From positions 2,604,001-2,668,000 of the forward strand of contig JAYJMM010000103.1 in the NCBI GenBank assembly GCA_037349105.1: a DNA stretch of 64,000 bases. The letters are read 5' to 3'. The DNA comes from Limnomonas spitsbergensis. Its lineage: Eukaryota; Chlorophyta; Chlorophyceae; Chlamydomonadales. Position numbers and translations under genes: made by a program. Positions 11,301 to 22,662 of this stretch are shown piece by piece (position 1 is the stretch's first letter; each line of letters opens with the position of its first letter). The notes beneath the pieces were generated by a model that worked only from the letters and a program-made list of their open reading frames with translations, was not told where the DNA came from and made no database searches.

Positions 11301-14300
11301 ATGGCCCCTTTTCTGATCTGTCATGTGTTTCATTGTGCGGCAGGAGCTGCTGAATGATGTTAAGTCCAGGGGAAAGAAGCAGATCTACATCCTCAAGCCG
11401 GACGCGGGCTGCCAGGGGAAGGGCATCCGGCTCATGCAGGTACGCGAGTAGGTTTAAGGCCGCCCGGGGAAGAGTATCCGCTCGGGGAAGGGTATCTGCC
11501 AAGGAAAGGGCATCCGGCTCATGCAGGTACGCGAGTAGGTTTATGGTCGCAAGGGGAAGGGCATCCGGCTCATGCAGGTAGGGGGCAGGCAGGCTGCTGC
11601 ATGTCCAAAGCTGGGTCAAGCTAGAAGGTCATGCTAGTAGGGCTCCTTGGCCCTTGACATCGTATGACCCCTCCCCTTTGTGTATGTGTGTGTGTGTGTT
11701 TATTCAGGGTGGCAAAGAGGAGATGTTGCAAAAGCTTACATTTTCTGGCGTTGTACGAATTACCCGCCCCCTGCGTGTGTGTGTGTGTGTGTGCAGGGTG
11801 GCAAGGAGGAGATGGTGCATAAGCTTCTCAAAGAGATGGACACGCCAAACATTGTGGCACAGCACTACCTGCCCAAGCCTCACCTTATCAACGGGTTCAA
11901 GTACGACTTGCGGATATATACGCTGGTGAGGGCAGTGGGAGGCAACAGATGTTCGGGGAAGGGGGGAGGGGGGCTGGAGAGTTCGCATCAACATCGACAT
12001 CTGCACGCTCATCTGCATGGCACTGAAATGAGGGGAGGGCTGACATGTGCAGACTTAACACCCTGGTGGGCGCACAGAAGGGCAACTGATGCCAGGTGGA
12101 TAGGGGGGGACTGAGGGAAAGAGGGGAGAGCTGACATGTGCAGAATCTACACCAGGAGGGCAACTGATGCCGCCCGTACTCCCCACCCGCCCTTCCTCAA
12201 CTACTGACCTGCCCACCTTCCCCTCCCGCTCCCCACCCGCCCTTCCTCAACTACTGACCTGCCCACCTTCCCCTCCCACCTCTCACCCGCCCGTCCTCAA
12301 CTACCGACCTGCCCACCTTCCCCTCCCACTCCCCACCTGCCCGTCCTCAACTACCGACCTGCCCACCTTCCCCTCCCACTCCCCACCCGCCCGTCCTCAA
12401 CTACCGACCTGCCCACCCTCCCCTCCCACTCCCCATCCGCCCGTCCTCAACTACCGACCTGCCCACCTTCCCCTCCCACTCCCCACCCGCCCGTCCTCAA
12501 CTATCGTCCTGCCCACTCTCCCCTCCCACTCCCCACCCGCTCGTCCTCAACTACCGTCCTGGCCACCTTCCCCTCCCACTCCCCACCCGCCCGTCCTCAA
12601 CTACCGACCTGCCCACCTTCCCCTCCCACGTCTCACTCGCCTGTCCTCAACTACCGACCTGCCCACCTCTCCCTCCCACTCCCCACCCGCCCATCCTCAA
12701 CTACCGTCCTGCCCACCTTCCCCTCCCACTCCCCACCCGCCCGTCCTCAACTATCGTCCTGCCCACCTTCCCCTCCTACTCCCCACCCGCCCGTCCTCAA
12801 CTACCGACCTGCCCACCCTCCCCTCCCACTCCCCACCTGCTCGTTTTCAACTACCGACCTGCCCACCCTCCCCTCCCACTCCCCACCCGCCCGTCCTCAA
12901 CTACCGACCTGCCCACCCTCCCCTCCCACTCCCCACCTGCTCGTTTTCAACTACCGACCTGCCCACCTTCCCCTCCCACTCCTCACCTGCTCGTTTTCAA
13001 CTACTGACCTGCCCACCCTCCCCTCCCACTCCCCACCTGCTCGTTTTCAACTACCGACCTGCCCACCCTCCCATCCCACTCCCCACCCGCCCGTCCTCAA
13101 CTACCGACCTGCCCACCCTCCCCTCCCACTCCCCACCTGCTCGTTTTCAACTTCCGACCTGCCCACTCTCCCCTCCCACTCCCCACCCGCCCGTCCTCAA
13201 CTATTGTCCTGCCCACCTTCCCCTCCCACTCCCCACCTGCTCGTTTTCAACTACCGACCTGCCCACCCTCCCCTCCCACTCCCCACCTGCTCGTTTTCAA
13301 CTACCGACCTGTCCACCTTCCCCTCCCACTCCCCACCCGCCCGTCCTCAACTACCGACCTGCCCACCCTTCCCTCCCACTCCCCACCTGCTCGTTTTCAA
13401 CTACCGACCTGCCCACCTTCCCCTCCCACTCCCCACCTGCTCGTTTTCAACTACCGATCTGCCCACCCTCCCCTCCCATCTCTCACCCTGCAGGTGCTGT
13501 CGGTGGACCCGCTGCGGGTGTTCGTGTTCAGGGAGGGGCTAGCGAGGATCTGCACTGAGAAGTATGTCACGCCTAAGGTGAGGGGGGAGGCACATGTCCA
13601 TGGTACGGGCCTGCCTCGTTGTTTTTGTGGCAAGGATCTGCGCTGAGAAGCATGTCACTCTAAAGACGGGAGGCGCATGTTGCTGGTGCAAAGTCAACAC
13701 AGCCACCCACAGCTTTTTCGAAAAGGATAGGCGGTGCAGACCAGGGGGGAACCAGCAACATGCACCATGAGTCCATAACATGACCTAAAAGCAGGTGCAT
13801 GGCACGGACCTGTCTTATTACTGTTGCAGGCCTGATATCCATGCTGAGTTAGCTGTCGACGAAACATATGACCATCGGTATTCCCTTGCTTGTCCACGAA
13901 ATGGTTGATATAATGATGCTGGTGTCATGTTTGTGTCCATCTTGATCTGGGACTGAAACCTAGCATGTAAAATGAATCCTGCCCGTCGGCATAAATCCAT
14001 CAGGTTTTGGAATTCAAGCTGTCTCCGTTTCACCCTTCAGCAAAGTATTTTTTGTTGTCCCTCACCCCCTCATGTCTTGCAATCCTTGTTTGTCCCCTCG
14101 CCCTCCCTTCAGGCATATCTGTATTGTCTTCCCGCCCTCCCCCCTCAGGCCTCCAACCTGGACATCTCATACATGCACCTCACCAACTACGCGGTCAACA
14201 AGCACAATGAGACGTTTGTGGCGAACAAGGGCGGGGCTGAGGACGCGGAAGATGCGAGTAAGCTAGGGCTGCAGCAGCTAGCGGACTACTTGACCTCAGA

Positions 14301-17300
14301 AGGTGAGCAGACGGTCTACGTTGAGGGTTAAGGGTTTAGAAGGTGAGCCGGCGGTCTGCTTTCATAGGGTTCAGGCTTTAGAAGGTGACCCGGTGATCTG
14401 CTTTTATAAGGTTCAGGGTTACGGGTTAGGAAGGTGACCCTGCGATCTGTGTTTAGGGTAAGGGGTCAAGGGGGATCAAGGGTTTAGGGTTAAAGGTTGC
14501 GAAGGTGAGATATGGGGCACGTTGTGCCATCAAGCCCTCCCCTTGATCCATCACGCCCCCCCTGCCGATCCCCGGCCAACGCCCCTTCCCTCCCTCATGT
14601 CACAGATCCTGTCCTGCATCGATTCACAACACTCCCCCCGCCCCCCTGCATTCTGCCCCTGCCCCCTCCCGCCCCCTTATGTTGACTTTCCCCCGACTTG
14701 CATCCTTCCCCACTACCGCTACCCCCTCTCATGCCAACCCTCCCGCCCCCTGCGTTTTGACCCTGCTGACCTGGCCCTCTCCCGCCTTGCCCCAAGCCCT
14801 CACACCAACCCCCCTCCCCCTCCCCTGCATTCTGCCCCTGCCCCCTCCCACCCTTCCTGTTGACTCTCCCCCCCCCCTGCATCCTGTCTCTGCCTCGCCC
14901 CGCCCCCTCAATACCGTCTTGCCCCCGCACCCTGTATCTTGCCCCTGCCCCCTCACCGCCCCGCCCTCTCCTATTGACCCTCCTGCTTCAGGTCACTAAT
15001 GGGACTGGGTTAAGAACCCTAAAACTCTTAAATTAAATACCTTAAACCCTTAAGCCCTCAACGCTAAACCCTCCTGCTTCAGGTCACAACTGGGACCAGG
15101 TGTGGGGCTCTATCACGGAGGTCATTATCAAGTCCCTAATCAGTGTGCAGCCGCTGCTAAAAAACAACTACCGCAGGTGAAGGGGGGGGGAATGGAGGTC
15201 AAACGAAACCCTAAACTATGTAGGTGAGGCCGGGGACTGGGGGTCAAACTAGAACGCAATTACTCTCCATCTTGGTCTGACGCCTCTGCTGAACTAGGAG
15301 TATCATCGACTGAGGACTGATGCTATTATCAGCGTGCAGCCGCTGGCCCAAAACAAATATAGCACAGGCGAGGCGGGGGTCAGTGGGTCAAGCAGGTATG
15401 TGGCGATAACTTTTTACTTGAGACTGACGCCCCAGCTTAAATACGATGACGCATTGACTCTCGACTTGGGACTGATGCTCCATCACTTCAGCGTGCAGCC
15501 GCTGCACAAAAACGACTATCGCAGGCGACGACACTGGGTGGCGTCCTGCTAAACCGCCTTTCTGCTTACTTGCAGTCCCCAGCCATGGACCCTCTCAAAC
15601 TGGCGTTTTTGTGTGTGACCCTGATGTACCCTGAACACTATTCTATGTGCCCTACACCCTGGTTCACCCTGGACCCTATACCCCACATAATGGTCGACCC
15701 GTAAACCGTATACCCCGCACCCTGCTTGACCCTAAACCGTATCCCCCACACCCTGCTTAATCGTAAAACCTATCCCACACACCCTGCATAACCCTTAACC
15801 CTATCCCCCACACCCTGTTTTACCCTAAACCCTATCCCCCACACCCTGCTTAACCCTAAACCCTATCCCAAACACCCTGCTGAACCTTAAACCCTATCCC
15901 ATACACCCTGCTGAACCCTAAACCCTATCCCCCACACCCTGCTGAACCCTAGACCATATCCCCCACACCCTGCTGTACCTAAACCCTATCCCAAACACCC
16001 TGCTGAACCTTAAACCCTATCACAAACACCATGCTGAACTTTGAACCCTATCCTAAACACCCTGCTGAACCTAAACCCTATCCCAAACACCCTGCTGAAC
16101 CTTGAACCCTATCCCGAACACCCTGCTGAACCTAAACCCTATCCCAACCACCCTGATGAACCTTGAACCCTATCCCAAACACCCTGCTGAACCTAAACCC
16201 TATCCCAAACACCCTGCTGAACCTAAACCCTATCCCATACACCCTGCTGAACCTTAAACCCTATCCCAAACACCCTGCTGAACCTTAAACCCTATCCCAA
16301 ACACCCTGCTGAACCTAAACCCTATCCCATACACCCTGCTGAACCTTAAACCCTATCCCAAACACCCTGCTGAACCTAAACCCTATCCCAAACACCCTGA
16401 TGAACCTTAAACCCTATCCCAAACACCCTGCTGAACCTTAAACCCTATCCCAAACACCCTGCTGAACCTTAAACCCTATCCCATACACCCTGCTGAACCT
16501 TAAACCCTATCCCAAACACCCTGCTGAACCTAAACCCTATCCCAAACACCCTGCTGAACCCTTAACCCTGTACCTCCTCGCAGCGTGATGCCGATTGACA
16601 ATGACGGATTTAGCTGCTTTGAGATCCTTGGTTACGATGTGATGCTGGATGCGGAGCTGCGGCCGTGGCTGATTGAGGTCAACCACTCGCCTTCTTTCAA
16701 CATCGATTCCCCGCTGGACCTGGCCATCAAGGAGGAGCTGATACAGGTGCGAGGGTTTAGGGCCTGGGTGGCTAAAATGGGTTCAGGGTTCAAGGGCCTG
16801 GTCTGTTGAGGGTTTGGGTAGTCAAAATCACAAACCTAAATTATTCACTAGGAGCTGATACAGGTGGTGGGAGGGTTAAGGATTTGGGTACCGTAGTCGA
16901 AAGCGTACCCCTATAAAACAATACGATAAATAGGAGCAGACGAAGGTGGGAGGGTACGGGTGCAGTAGTTAAAATCGCAATCCTAAACCCTAAAGTATGA
17001 GTAGATGCAGGGGAGAAGAGGGAGCCTTGGTAAGAGGATTTGTAGTTTTAACCCTTAAACCAGAAACTATGAGCTGGTCCCAGTGGGAAGGTTCAGGGTT
17101 AAAAGGGATTTTGGCCGTTAAAACCCCGACCCGAGACATGGGCATGGCCATCAAGGAAGGGCTAGTCTGAGTGGATGGAGTGGGTTTTAGTGGGAGGGCA
17201 TTAGGGTTTAGGTGGTACCCTTAACCCCAAACTAGGAGATGGTTTCAGTTGATAGAGAGATCCTTGTTGGAGGCTTATTGCCAGGGGGTGAGGGACAGGC

Positions 17301-20300
17301 CTTGCCGGCCTGTGTGACCTCCCATGAAAATGTGACTTTGTGTGGGAGAGGCACTGAGCTAGTGTCAGTGAAGGGTTGTGAACCCCCAGCCTTGGACTGA
17401 AGGCACTTGAAATAATATTACGTTTAGTCCTGAACTTGAGGGGATGCTATTGACCACAGACCGATGCACCCTGAATGTTAAACACTGAACCTCTCGCAGG
17501 ACACCATCCAGCTTGCTCGCATCGACCCCAAGATCATCAGCAGAATAAAAAAGGCAGAGAAGCGCGCGGCCAACGGGCGGCTCATGGACCCTTCCGTCAA
17601 GAAGAAAGTCGAAGACACGACAGCGGCAACGGCAGACGCAGCAGCGGCCGCCGCCGCTGCGGCTGCCGCCGCAGGCGGCGCCCCAGCGGCGGCTGGGGCG
17701 GCCCCAACCTCGGCGGGCGGTCCTGCTGGCTGTCCAACGTCTTCGTTCGCCCCCTCTGGCGGCTCGGCGCCGGGCGGGTCAGCTGCTGCCAGGGCAAGCA
17801 CGGCGCGCTTGCTGGAGGATATGGAGGCGCAGAAGTGAGTGCGCTGGGTCTTGCGCATGAGCAGAAGATTCAGGAGAGAGCGATACGGTGCAAAATTAAA
17901 TGAATGTGCAGTACTTTGTTCATCAGCACACAAGGCAGAAGTAACTGCGGAGGTGCATCGAGTCGTTAATTCAGATTAAGGGATGGCAGCAGCAGTGTGT
18001 GTGGGGGTGGAGTGGGACTGGTTAATCTTGGAACCCTAAACCTTGAACTCTGCTGTGGAGTATGGGGCAGTTCGTACTTCTGAACCCTGAACCTTGAACT
18101 CTGAACCCTGAGCCCTGCTGTGGTGTGGTGTGTGGGGGGGGGGGGGGGGGGGCGGACCTGGAACCCCGAACCCTGAACCTGTGTAGGAGTTTGGACCGCT
18201 GAACCTGGAACCCTAAACCCTGAACCTGTGTGGGGGGTCAAACTTATAAATCCTCAAACATTAACCCTGAACCCTGCAGGATCGAGGTGGTGCGTAAGCG
18301 CGAGAAGTACGAGGCTAGTAACATGGGAGGCTATACACGCATTTACCCGTCAGACGATCCCAAGCTGCAGGTGAGGGGGTGGTGGGTATGAAACCTTGAA
18401 GTTGGGAGGGTTATCAAAAAAAGTCTTTAAGACTTCTCCAAGGCGCAATTATGCTGCGCTATTTTGGGGGGGCTTTTTAGCATTGCTGTAGGGCATCACA
18501 TTTTTGTATCATAACTTTTAGCGCCTTTTTCTAATTTCCTTTTTATTTTCTTCTTCGGCGATTTTTATTGATCGACAAAAAAAAGGAAGTAGGGTGGGAT
18601 TGGACCACGGCATGAACGAGTTGCCCGGTCTATGTGGAGGAGTGGATGCAAAGCTCCGTTTCCTGCTGGTGAGAGAGGGGGATGGGGATCAAACCCGGAA
18701 GGTAAGGGTTGAATCCCCCTTAAGGGTTCGATCCCACCCTTAGGGCAAGGGTGGGATCCCCCGGGGAATGGGCAACAGCATCACGAGGTTGCTGGTGTCA
18801 GGGAAGGGCGGGGGGTCTGCCAAGGAATGCCGTTATGTTCGCCGGGCAAGGTTTTCTTTTTGGCCCATGTCCCCTCCGGCGCCGTCCCCCGCGTCCCCTC
18901 CCGGGCTCGTTGTTTTTGGAGGAGGTGTAGCCAGGCGTTGTTCCTCGCAGCGCTGTCTTCAGGAAACGACTGTTTGTGAAGAGTCGCGCACTGCCCAGTC
19001 ATCCCCACCGCGTGCCCCCAAAGCGTCACCCAGGCCCCCCTCCCCTGATCACGCTCCCCTGCTCATCCCCCGGCCGTATTTCACCTGGGCTTTTTTTACT
19101 TCACACATTTGGGGAAAACTAATGATCCTGAAATAAGTTCAAAAAACTGCCAACATGGCCATCACCCTGGATCCATCCACCCAGCCCCCCTGCTGATCCC
19201 CCGGCCATATCCTTGGCTTGGGGGGCTTTTCTTTTTCACTTGCATGCCTTGCGTCGAAAAAGTAGGAAGAAGAAATACTTGTGAGAAGGATAATACAGCA
19301 GCGTTAGATGTGTCAGACGTTACAGGGATAAAGGTTTGAAACAAACTTGTTATAAGGCCGTCACCCAGCCATCGCCCGTGCTTACTCCCCGTGCCCTCTC
19401 TGCCCCTCAGGCCTTGTACGAGGAGCTCCTCCGTGGATCCGCCGAGATCTACAGCAGCGCCTACGCCAGCAAGGCAAAGAAGGCGATTGAGACCCTCAGC
19501 GAAGAGCGGAAGAAGAAGGTGCCAGGGGGGCGCGGGGTTGCAGTTAGCATGGGCGTCCATAACCATTAAACAGGAACCTTGACAAAGTGTGGCAACATGA
19601 GGCTTCAAGTGTGAAACACGCTGCCGGTGATGGTCACAGGGTGAAAGTGTGACATTAGGGTTATCGGTCTACCGGAGGGTAATTCAGTCTGACCCTTACC
19701 CCTACGTTGCCCACAGGAGGAGTCAGAGTCTGAGACGGTCAAGGTGGAAAAAGCGCGTGCCCGCGCGCACCGCGACCGCCTGGCCCAGCTGGCCACCGAG
19801 CGCCGCAGGGTCAAGTCCCAGCTGATGGAGGGTGCGCAGCCGCCGCGGCCGCAGTGGGCCGGCACGGCAGAGTGGCAGCAGGGCCCCGGCGGGCTGCCCC
19901 TGCCGCCCCCGATCGGCACGGCCTGCAGCCCACTGAGCACTTCGAGCAGCCGCCCGGAATCGGGGAGCCATGGCGCGGGCGGTCCGCGGTACTCGGAGCC
20001 GGCGGACGGCCTCCACGTCGGCGTCAGGTACGGGCTGCATGGCAGCGCCGCGGCGGCGGGGCTGGCGACCTCGGGCCGCGGCGGCTGCCCGCCTGCGTCG
20101 TCGGCTCCGTCGGGCGGCGGCGTTGTCTTCTCGACGCAGCAGCACCAGACACAATTTCTGCAACAGTGCCTGCAACAACAGCAGCAACAACAACAGCAGC
20201 AGCAACAGCAGCAACAACAACAACAAAACGACAGCACGGGCCCTTGGGGGCCTGAGGCATTTCTTGCCTGCCGGCCACTCTCTGCCTGCGGTGGCGCTGG

Positions 20301-22662
20301 AGGCCCTGCCCGGGGCGAGTCTGCCCGGGCTGCCCCGGCTCCGCACGGCACGGAGTGGGGAGTCTCCGGATCTAACCAGGCACACTATGTTACGTCTCAC
20401 CCGCCCGCTCCCGCAGCAGGCACTCCAGCCGCCGCAGGCAACACAGCCTCAGCAGCAACAGCAGCCATCGTCTCTGTTAATGGAGCCCACACTTCTAGTC
20501 CATCGCAGGTGAGCTACCTATGGATGATTCTTGTAATCTATGTACTGGTCGCTCTTCTATTTCCTCTTTTTTCGTCGGTGCAAGATTCTGCATGGTCGGC
20601 ACATGCAGAAGGGTCTGCAAGATTGTGCCTGCAAGATTTTGTCGGTGCAGGGTTTCGCGTCGAAAGACTTTCAGTAATGACGGTGCATGTGTTTTCTCAC
20701 CGGTTGCCTGGGATACAGGGTTTCAGATTTCCCCTTTCACCAGTTGTTTTATTGCGGCGGCTCCGTGGGTGGGCTCAGATTCGTTAATTCTAAAAATAAA
20801 TTCAGGCCCAACCCTGAACCCTGAACCCTCTTGTAACCCACCCACCCACGCACAGGTGGGCAGCGCTCCCAACCCTGTCTCCGTTGGCGGTGGCGGCGGC
20901 AGCGGCAGCGGTTCCTCCGTGCGCTCCGTCATATTCCCCCAAAGCTCTGCTGCAGCTGCGGCAGCTCGCTTCCAGTACACACCTGTTTCGGACCTACTCC
21001 GGGGGGCGACGTCGCAGCAGGGTCCTTTCACTGGACCCCGCCGGCGCTACAGCCGCCCCGCCTCGGCAGGGAGCCTCACTAGCCTACGCAGTAAGCTGCA
21101 GCCTGGAGGAGAAAGCCTCTGGCAGCAGCAGCAGGGATACAGCCCAGCAGTAGCAGCAGCAGCCCCAAGCGAGCAGCAGTACGCAGCAGCAGCAGCAGCA
21201 GCGTCAGCCGCTGCCGGTGGGCCTCCAGGTCCTGGAGCCGCCGTTCTGGCCGGGCACGGCGGCGGGCCCGCCGGCGTGCCCGGTGCAGCTGCATCTTCTA
21301 CCTCAGCGCAGCGGGGAGGGATTGGCGCCGGGGTCGGGGCCGCCGCCGCAGCAGCAGCAGCAGCAGCAGCTGGGCGGGGGACGAGCATTGCGTCAGGGTC
21401 TGTAGCCGAGGCGTCCATGCTGGGGCTGCTGTACCAGTCGGCGATGGCGCGGCCCCCGAGCTCCGGCGGTGCAGCAGCGGCGCAGTGGCAAGAGAACCAC
21501 TGGCCACCGGCGTTCTCTGACCATGGCAACATGGCGCAGGCGAGTCGTTGTTTGTTTCATTGGTGATTTAGGGTTCAGGGTTAGGGTTTCCCCCTTGGGC
21601 ATTTTTTCTTTCCCTCGCGACTTATGCTACTTGCCTCCCCCCCCTCTCCTTTCTGACCCCTTGGAGAAAAGAAAGGGGTTCAAGTTCAACCCTAAATCCT
21701 AAACCCTAGGGAAAAGTAGTATTGGTCACAGCAGGTAGAGGTGCTAAGCGCCATCCATTACCTTTTGGGACCCAAATTGAGCGATCGGGGGGTGGGGGGG
21801 CGATGAGGCCCCATGCGCCATGTTCCAGTACAATTCCATGATCACCTTTTTCGTCTTACCGCAGGTTGCGCGGCCCGTTCGGCCGAGCTCTGCAAGCGCT
21901 AGCACCCGAAGGTCATTCCGGAACGTCTCGGGTCTGGGCACCACGTCCTCTTTTGGCTCGCTGCACGAAGGCGGCGGGGGTGGAGGCGGCGGAGGCGGCG
22001 GAGCGAGCCGGCCGGTGTCTGAGCGCGCACTGTCGCCCGCCACGCGCCTTGGCCCGACCGGCGCCCTGCAGCGCCTCGTGTCGCCGGCCAGCCGCAGGTC
22101 TGCGCTGCCCGCCTGCCCGCCTGCCCGCTCGTCGTCCCCGCTGTCGGCCATGACGGCGGCCTCGCCAGCCGGATGGCCCGGAACGGGCGGGGGCGGGGGC
22201 GGCCCAGCGCCGGATGCTGCCCTGCAGCAGAAGGGGCCTGGCATGGCTGCAGTTAGTGGAACAGCAGCCTTGGCGTTGCAGCAGACAGGGGTGGCACGGA
22301 CAGCACCAACCGACACCCAGCAGCAGCACTACCACCACTCGCTGCAGCAGCAGCTGCAGCAGACGGTGCACAATGACTCGCGCTTAGCGTCGCCTCCAGC
22401 CGCGCTGGCGGGGCGTCGTGTCTCTGGACGGCCGGCGCCGGGCGCAATGCCTTTCCTAGTGCTAGATGGTGAGATGGTGCTGCACCACCGCGCGCCCTCC
22501 GCGCCGTCGCTGTCCATCATGGGGCGTATGGTGGGGCAGCAAGCGGGCGCCGGGCAGGCAACAGCGGCAGCGGCGGGCGCCGCCGCCGCCCTTGCCGCTG
22601 CCCCTACCTCGGTACGGCACCAGGTTTTATTGCCACCGCGGAGGGCGACACTTCAGGCTTGA
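2323..22662 (+). CDS. Tubulin polyglutamylase, TTLL6/TTLL13-type
   Basis: Sixteen exons in continuous phase: 2323-2468, 2586-2662, 4170-4288, 7447-7584, 11344-11439, 11797-11925, 13494-13577, 14149-14302, 15083-15176, 16584-16746, 17500-17834, 18280-18370, 19411-19518, 19717-20508, 20856-21539, 21865-22662, giving 1335 residues. The enzyme adds glutamate chains to tubulin tails on ciliary and cytoplasmic microtubules using ATP. Visible family marks are a lysine-rich N-terminus, INLSNCKYE (near 67), [20 protein letters not shown] (115), [11 protein letters not shown] (178-188, ATP-binding), [25 protein letters not shown], and [12 protein letters not shown] with IEVNHSPSF (357-384, metal/ATP site). 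RKREKYE...GGYTRIYP (512-542) is like the microtubule-binding extension of autoglutamylating TTLLs. Residues 580-1335 are a low-complexity tail with polyGln, polyAla and polyGly, making the protein longer than animal TTLL6. Intron 15 needs a GC donor. ATG 2323 is chosen because it opens the first conserved exon below a TATA box. Confidence 0.93.
2663..4169 (+). other. TTLL intron 2
   Basis: A 1.5-kb intron with mostly unique sequence. Around 3310-3545 short, diverged repeats of a GCCATGCAA / TTGCAAACT type occur. No gene is supported here. Confidence 0.5.
4289..5651 (+). repeat. 123-bp array copying TTLL exon 3 end plus donor
   Basis: Exon 3 (4170-4288) is followed by eleven further copies of its last ~70 bases ([16 protein letters not shown]...KIQ), each ending CAG and followed by GTAGAG, GTTAGA or GTAAAG and ~50 bp of G-rich intron. 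Period is 123 bp (copies begin near 4341 and recur to 5448, nine periods exactly); the last, diverged copy ends at 5651 with a GTATGT donor. Most copies carry TAG just before the exon-like part, so read-through would stop, but the same change creates an AG that could act as a weak acceptor. Only the first copy has a pyrimidine-rich acceptor, so I take it as the real exon. Confidence 0.9.
6650..7040 (+). repeat. ~77-bp tandem repeat, about five copies
   Basis: A G-rich unit containing CCCTAGCTAGGGTTG and GATGAGAGGG recurs near 6724, 6801, 6878, 6954 and 7028 inside TTLL intron 3. The preceding 5652-6649 is unique sequence with G runs and no supported gene. Confidence 0.85.
7140..7446 (+). repeat. 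Decayed copies of TTLL exon 4 start with acceptor
   Basis: At 7141-7200 the sequence CAGAAAACCC..GAACGGCATGCCCCAGCTGTG mirrors the real exon 4 start (CAG then AAAATCAACC..AACGGCATGCTTGAGCTTTG at 7444). Two or three weaker copies (CAGAAGATCAACCCACC, GAAAACCAACCAACC) follow before the functional acceptor at 7446. Confidence 0.65.
7585..8600 (+). repeat. Telomere-like and pyrimidine-rich part of TTLL intron 4
   Basis: 7650-8110 holds imperfect CCCTTCACCCTAAACC-type repeats; 8300-8480 holds repeated GACTGCAGCAAA/CAACTAACTACAGC words. No gene is supported. Confidence 0.6.
8606..11330 (+). repeat. 35-bp then 48-bp minisatellite in TTLL intron 4
   Basis: About eleven 35-bp units (8606-9005) pass into about 47 units of 48 bp, the longer form carrying an extra 13 bp (AATCTGTGGTGTG). 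The unit resembles the last intron bases before the exon 5 acceptor (GGCCCC..CTGATCTGTCATGTGTTTCATTGTGCGGCAG split over 11294-11343), so the array appears derived from that acceptor region. A variant pattern (TTTATTGCGC, TACCTTATCT, CTGCAACCGC) at 9506-9661 recurs exactly 432 bp later, showing a nine-unit higher-order duplication. One unit near 10655 lacks 13 bp. Confidence 0.93.
11440..11796 (+). repeat. Copies of TTLL exon 5 end and exon 6 start
   Basis: Two full copies of GGGCATCCGGCTCATGCAG followed by a GTAC/GTAG donor lie at ~11507-11535 and ~11558-11585 after the real exon 5 end (11439), with shorter fragments between. At 11706 CAGGGTGGCAAAGAGGAGAT copies the exon 6 start (11794 onward), with its GTGTGT-rich acceptor tract. 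The 357-bp intron is therefore largely made of both its own boundaries. Confidence 0.85.
12177..13490 (+). repeat. 50-bp pyrimidine-rich minisatellite in TTLL intron 6
   Basis: About 26 copies of a 50-bp unit containing TCAACTACCGACCTGCCCACC run right up to the exon 7 acceptor, whose last bases (CTCCCATCTCTCACCCTGCAG) are the final unit. Two main unit variants (CCGTCCTCAA and TCGTTTTCAA) alternate toward the 3' side. Confidence 0.92.
13625..13680 (+). repeat. Copy of TTLL exon 7 end
   Basis: AAGGATCTGCGCTGAGAAG..GTCACTCTAAAG matches the end of exon 7 (AGGATCTGCACTGAGAAG..GTCACGCCTAAG, ending 13577) but has lost the GT donor. The adjoining intron piece (GGGAGGCGCATG) is also a copy of the bases after the true donor. 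Confidence 0.8.
15290..15545 (+). repeat. Two copies of TTLL exon 9 end
   Basis: ATCAGCGTGCAGCCGCTGG at 15329 and TTCAGCGTGCAGCCGCTGC at 15488 both copy the end of exon 9 (ATCAGTGTGCAGCCGCTGC.. at ~15139) including the AACAAATATAGCACAG / AACGACTATCGCAG end; the donor is changed to GCGAGG/GCGACG in both. Confidence 0.85.
15640..16575 (+). repeat. 30/31-bp telomere-like minisatellite in TTLL intron 9
   Basis: About 29 copies of a unit built from CACCCTGCTGAACC, TTAAACCCTATCCCAAA and close variants. The array ends at the exon 10 acceptor (CTTAACCCTGTACCTCCTCGCAG split at 16561-16583). It contains AAACCCTA words like plant-type telomere repeats. Confidence 0.9.
16747..17499 (+). repeat. TTLL intron 10 with a copy of the exon 10 end
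   Basis: GGAGCTGATACAGGTGG at 16852 repeats the exon 10 end and donor (16735-16751). Further weak GGTTTAGGG / AGGAGCTGGT echoes occur at roughly 80-100 bp spacing to about 17240. Confidence 0.65.
20160..20226 (+). repeat. Coding CAG/CAA (polyglutamine) tract in TTLL exon 14
   Basis: A run of CAG and CAA codons encodes QQ-C-L followed by about 18 uninterrupted glutamines in the C-terminal tail of the TTLL protein. CAG and CAA are mixed, which usually slows slippage. Confidence 0.9.

Noticed and set aside
8704..11357. Open frames of 759-870 codons on the plus strand and 440 on the minus strand
   Set aside because: They are the 48-bp intron minisatellite read in several frames and on both strands; flanking exons splice over them in exact phase.
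12167..13558. 463-codon Pro-rich frame resembling a cell-wall protein
   Set aside because: It is the 50-bp pyrimidine-rich intron 6 repeat of TTLL and ends inside a real exon in another frame.
18720..18750. GGTTCGATCC, like a tRNA T-loop/B box
   Set aside because: No cloverleaf, A box or acceptor stem can be drawn around it.
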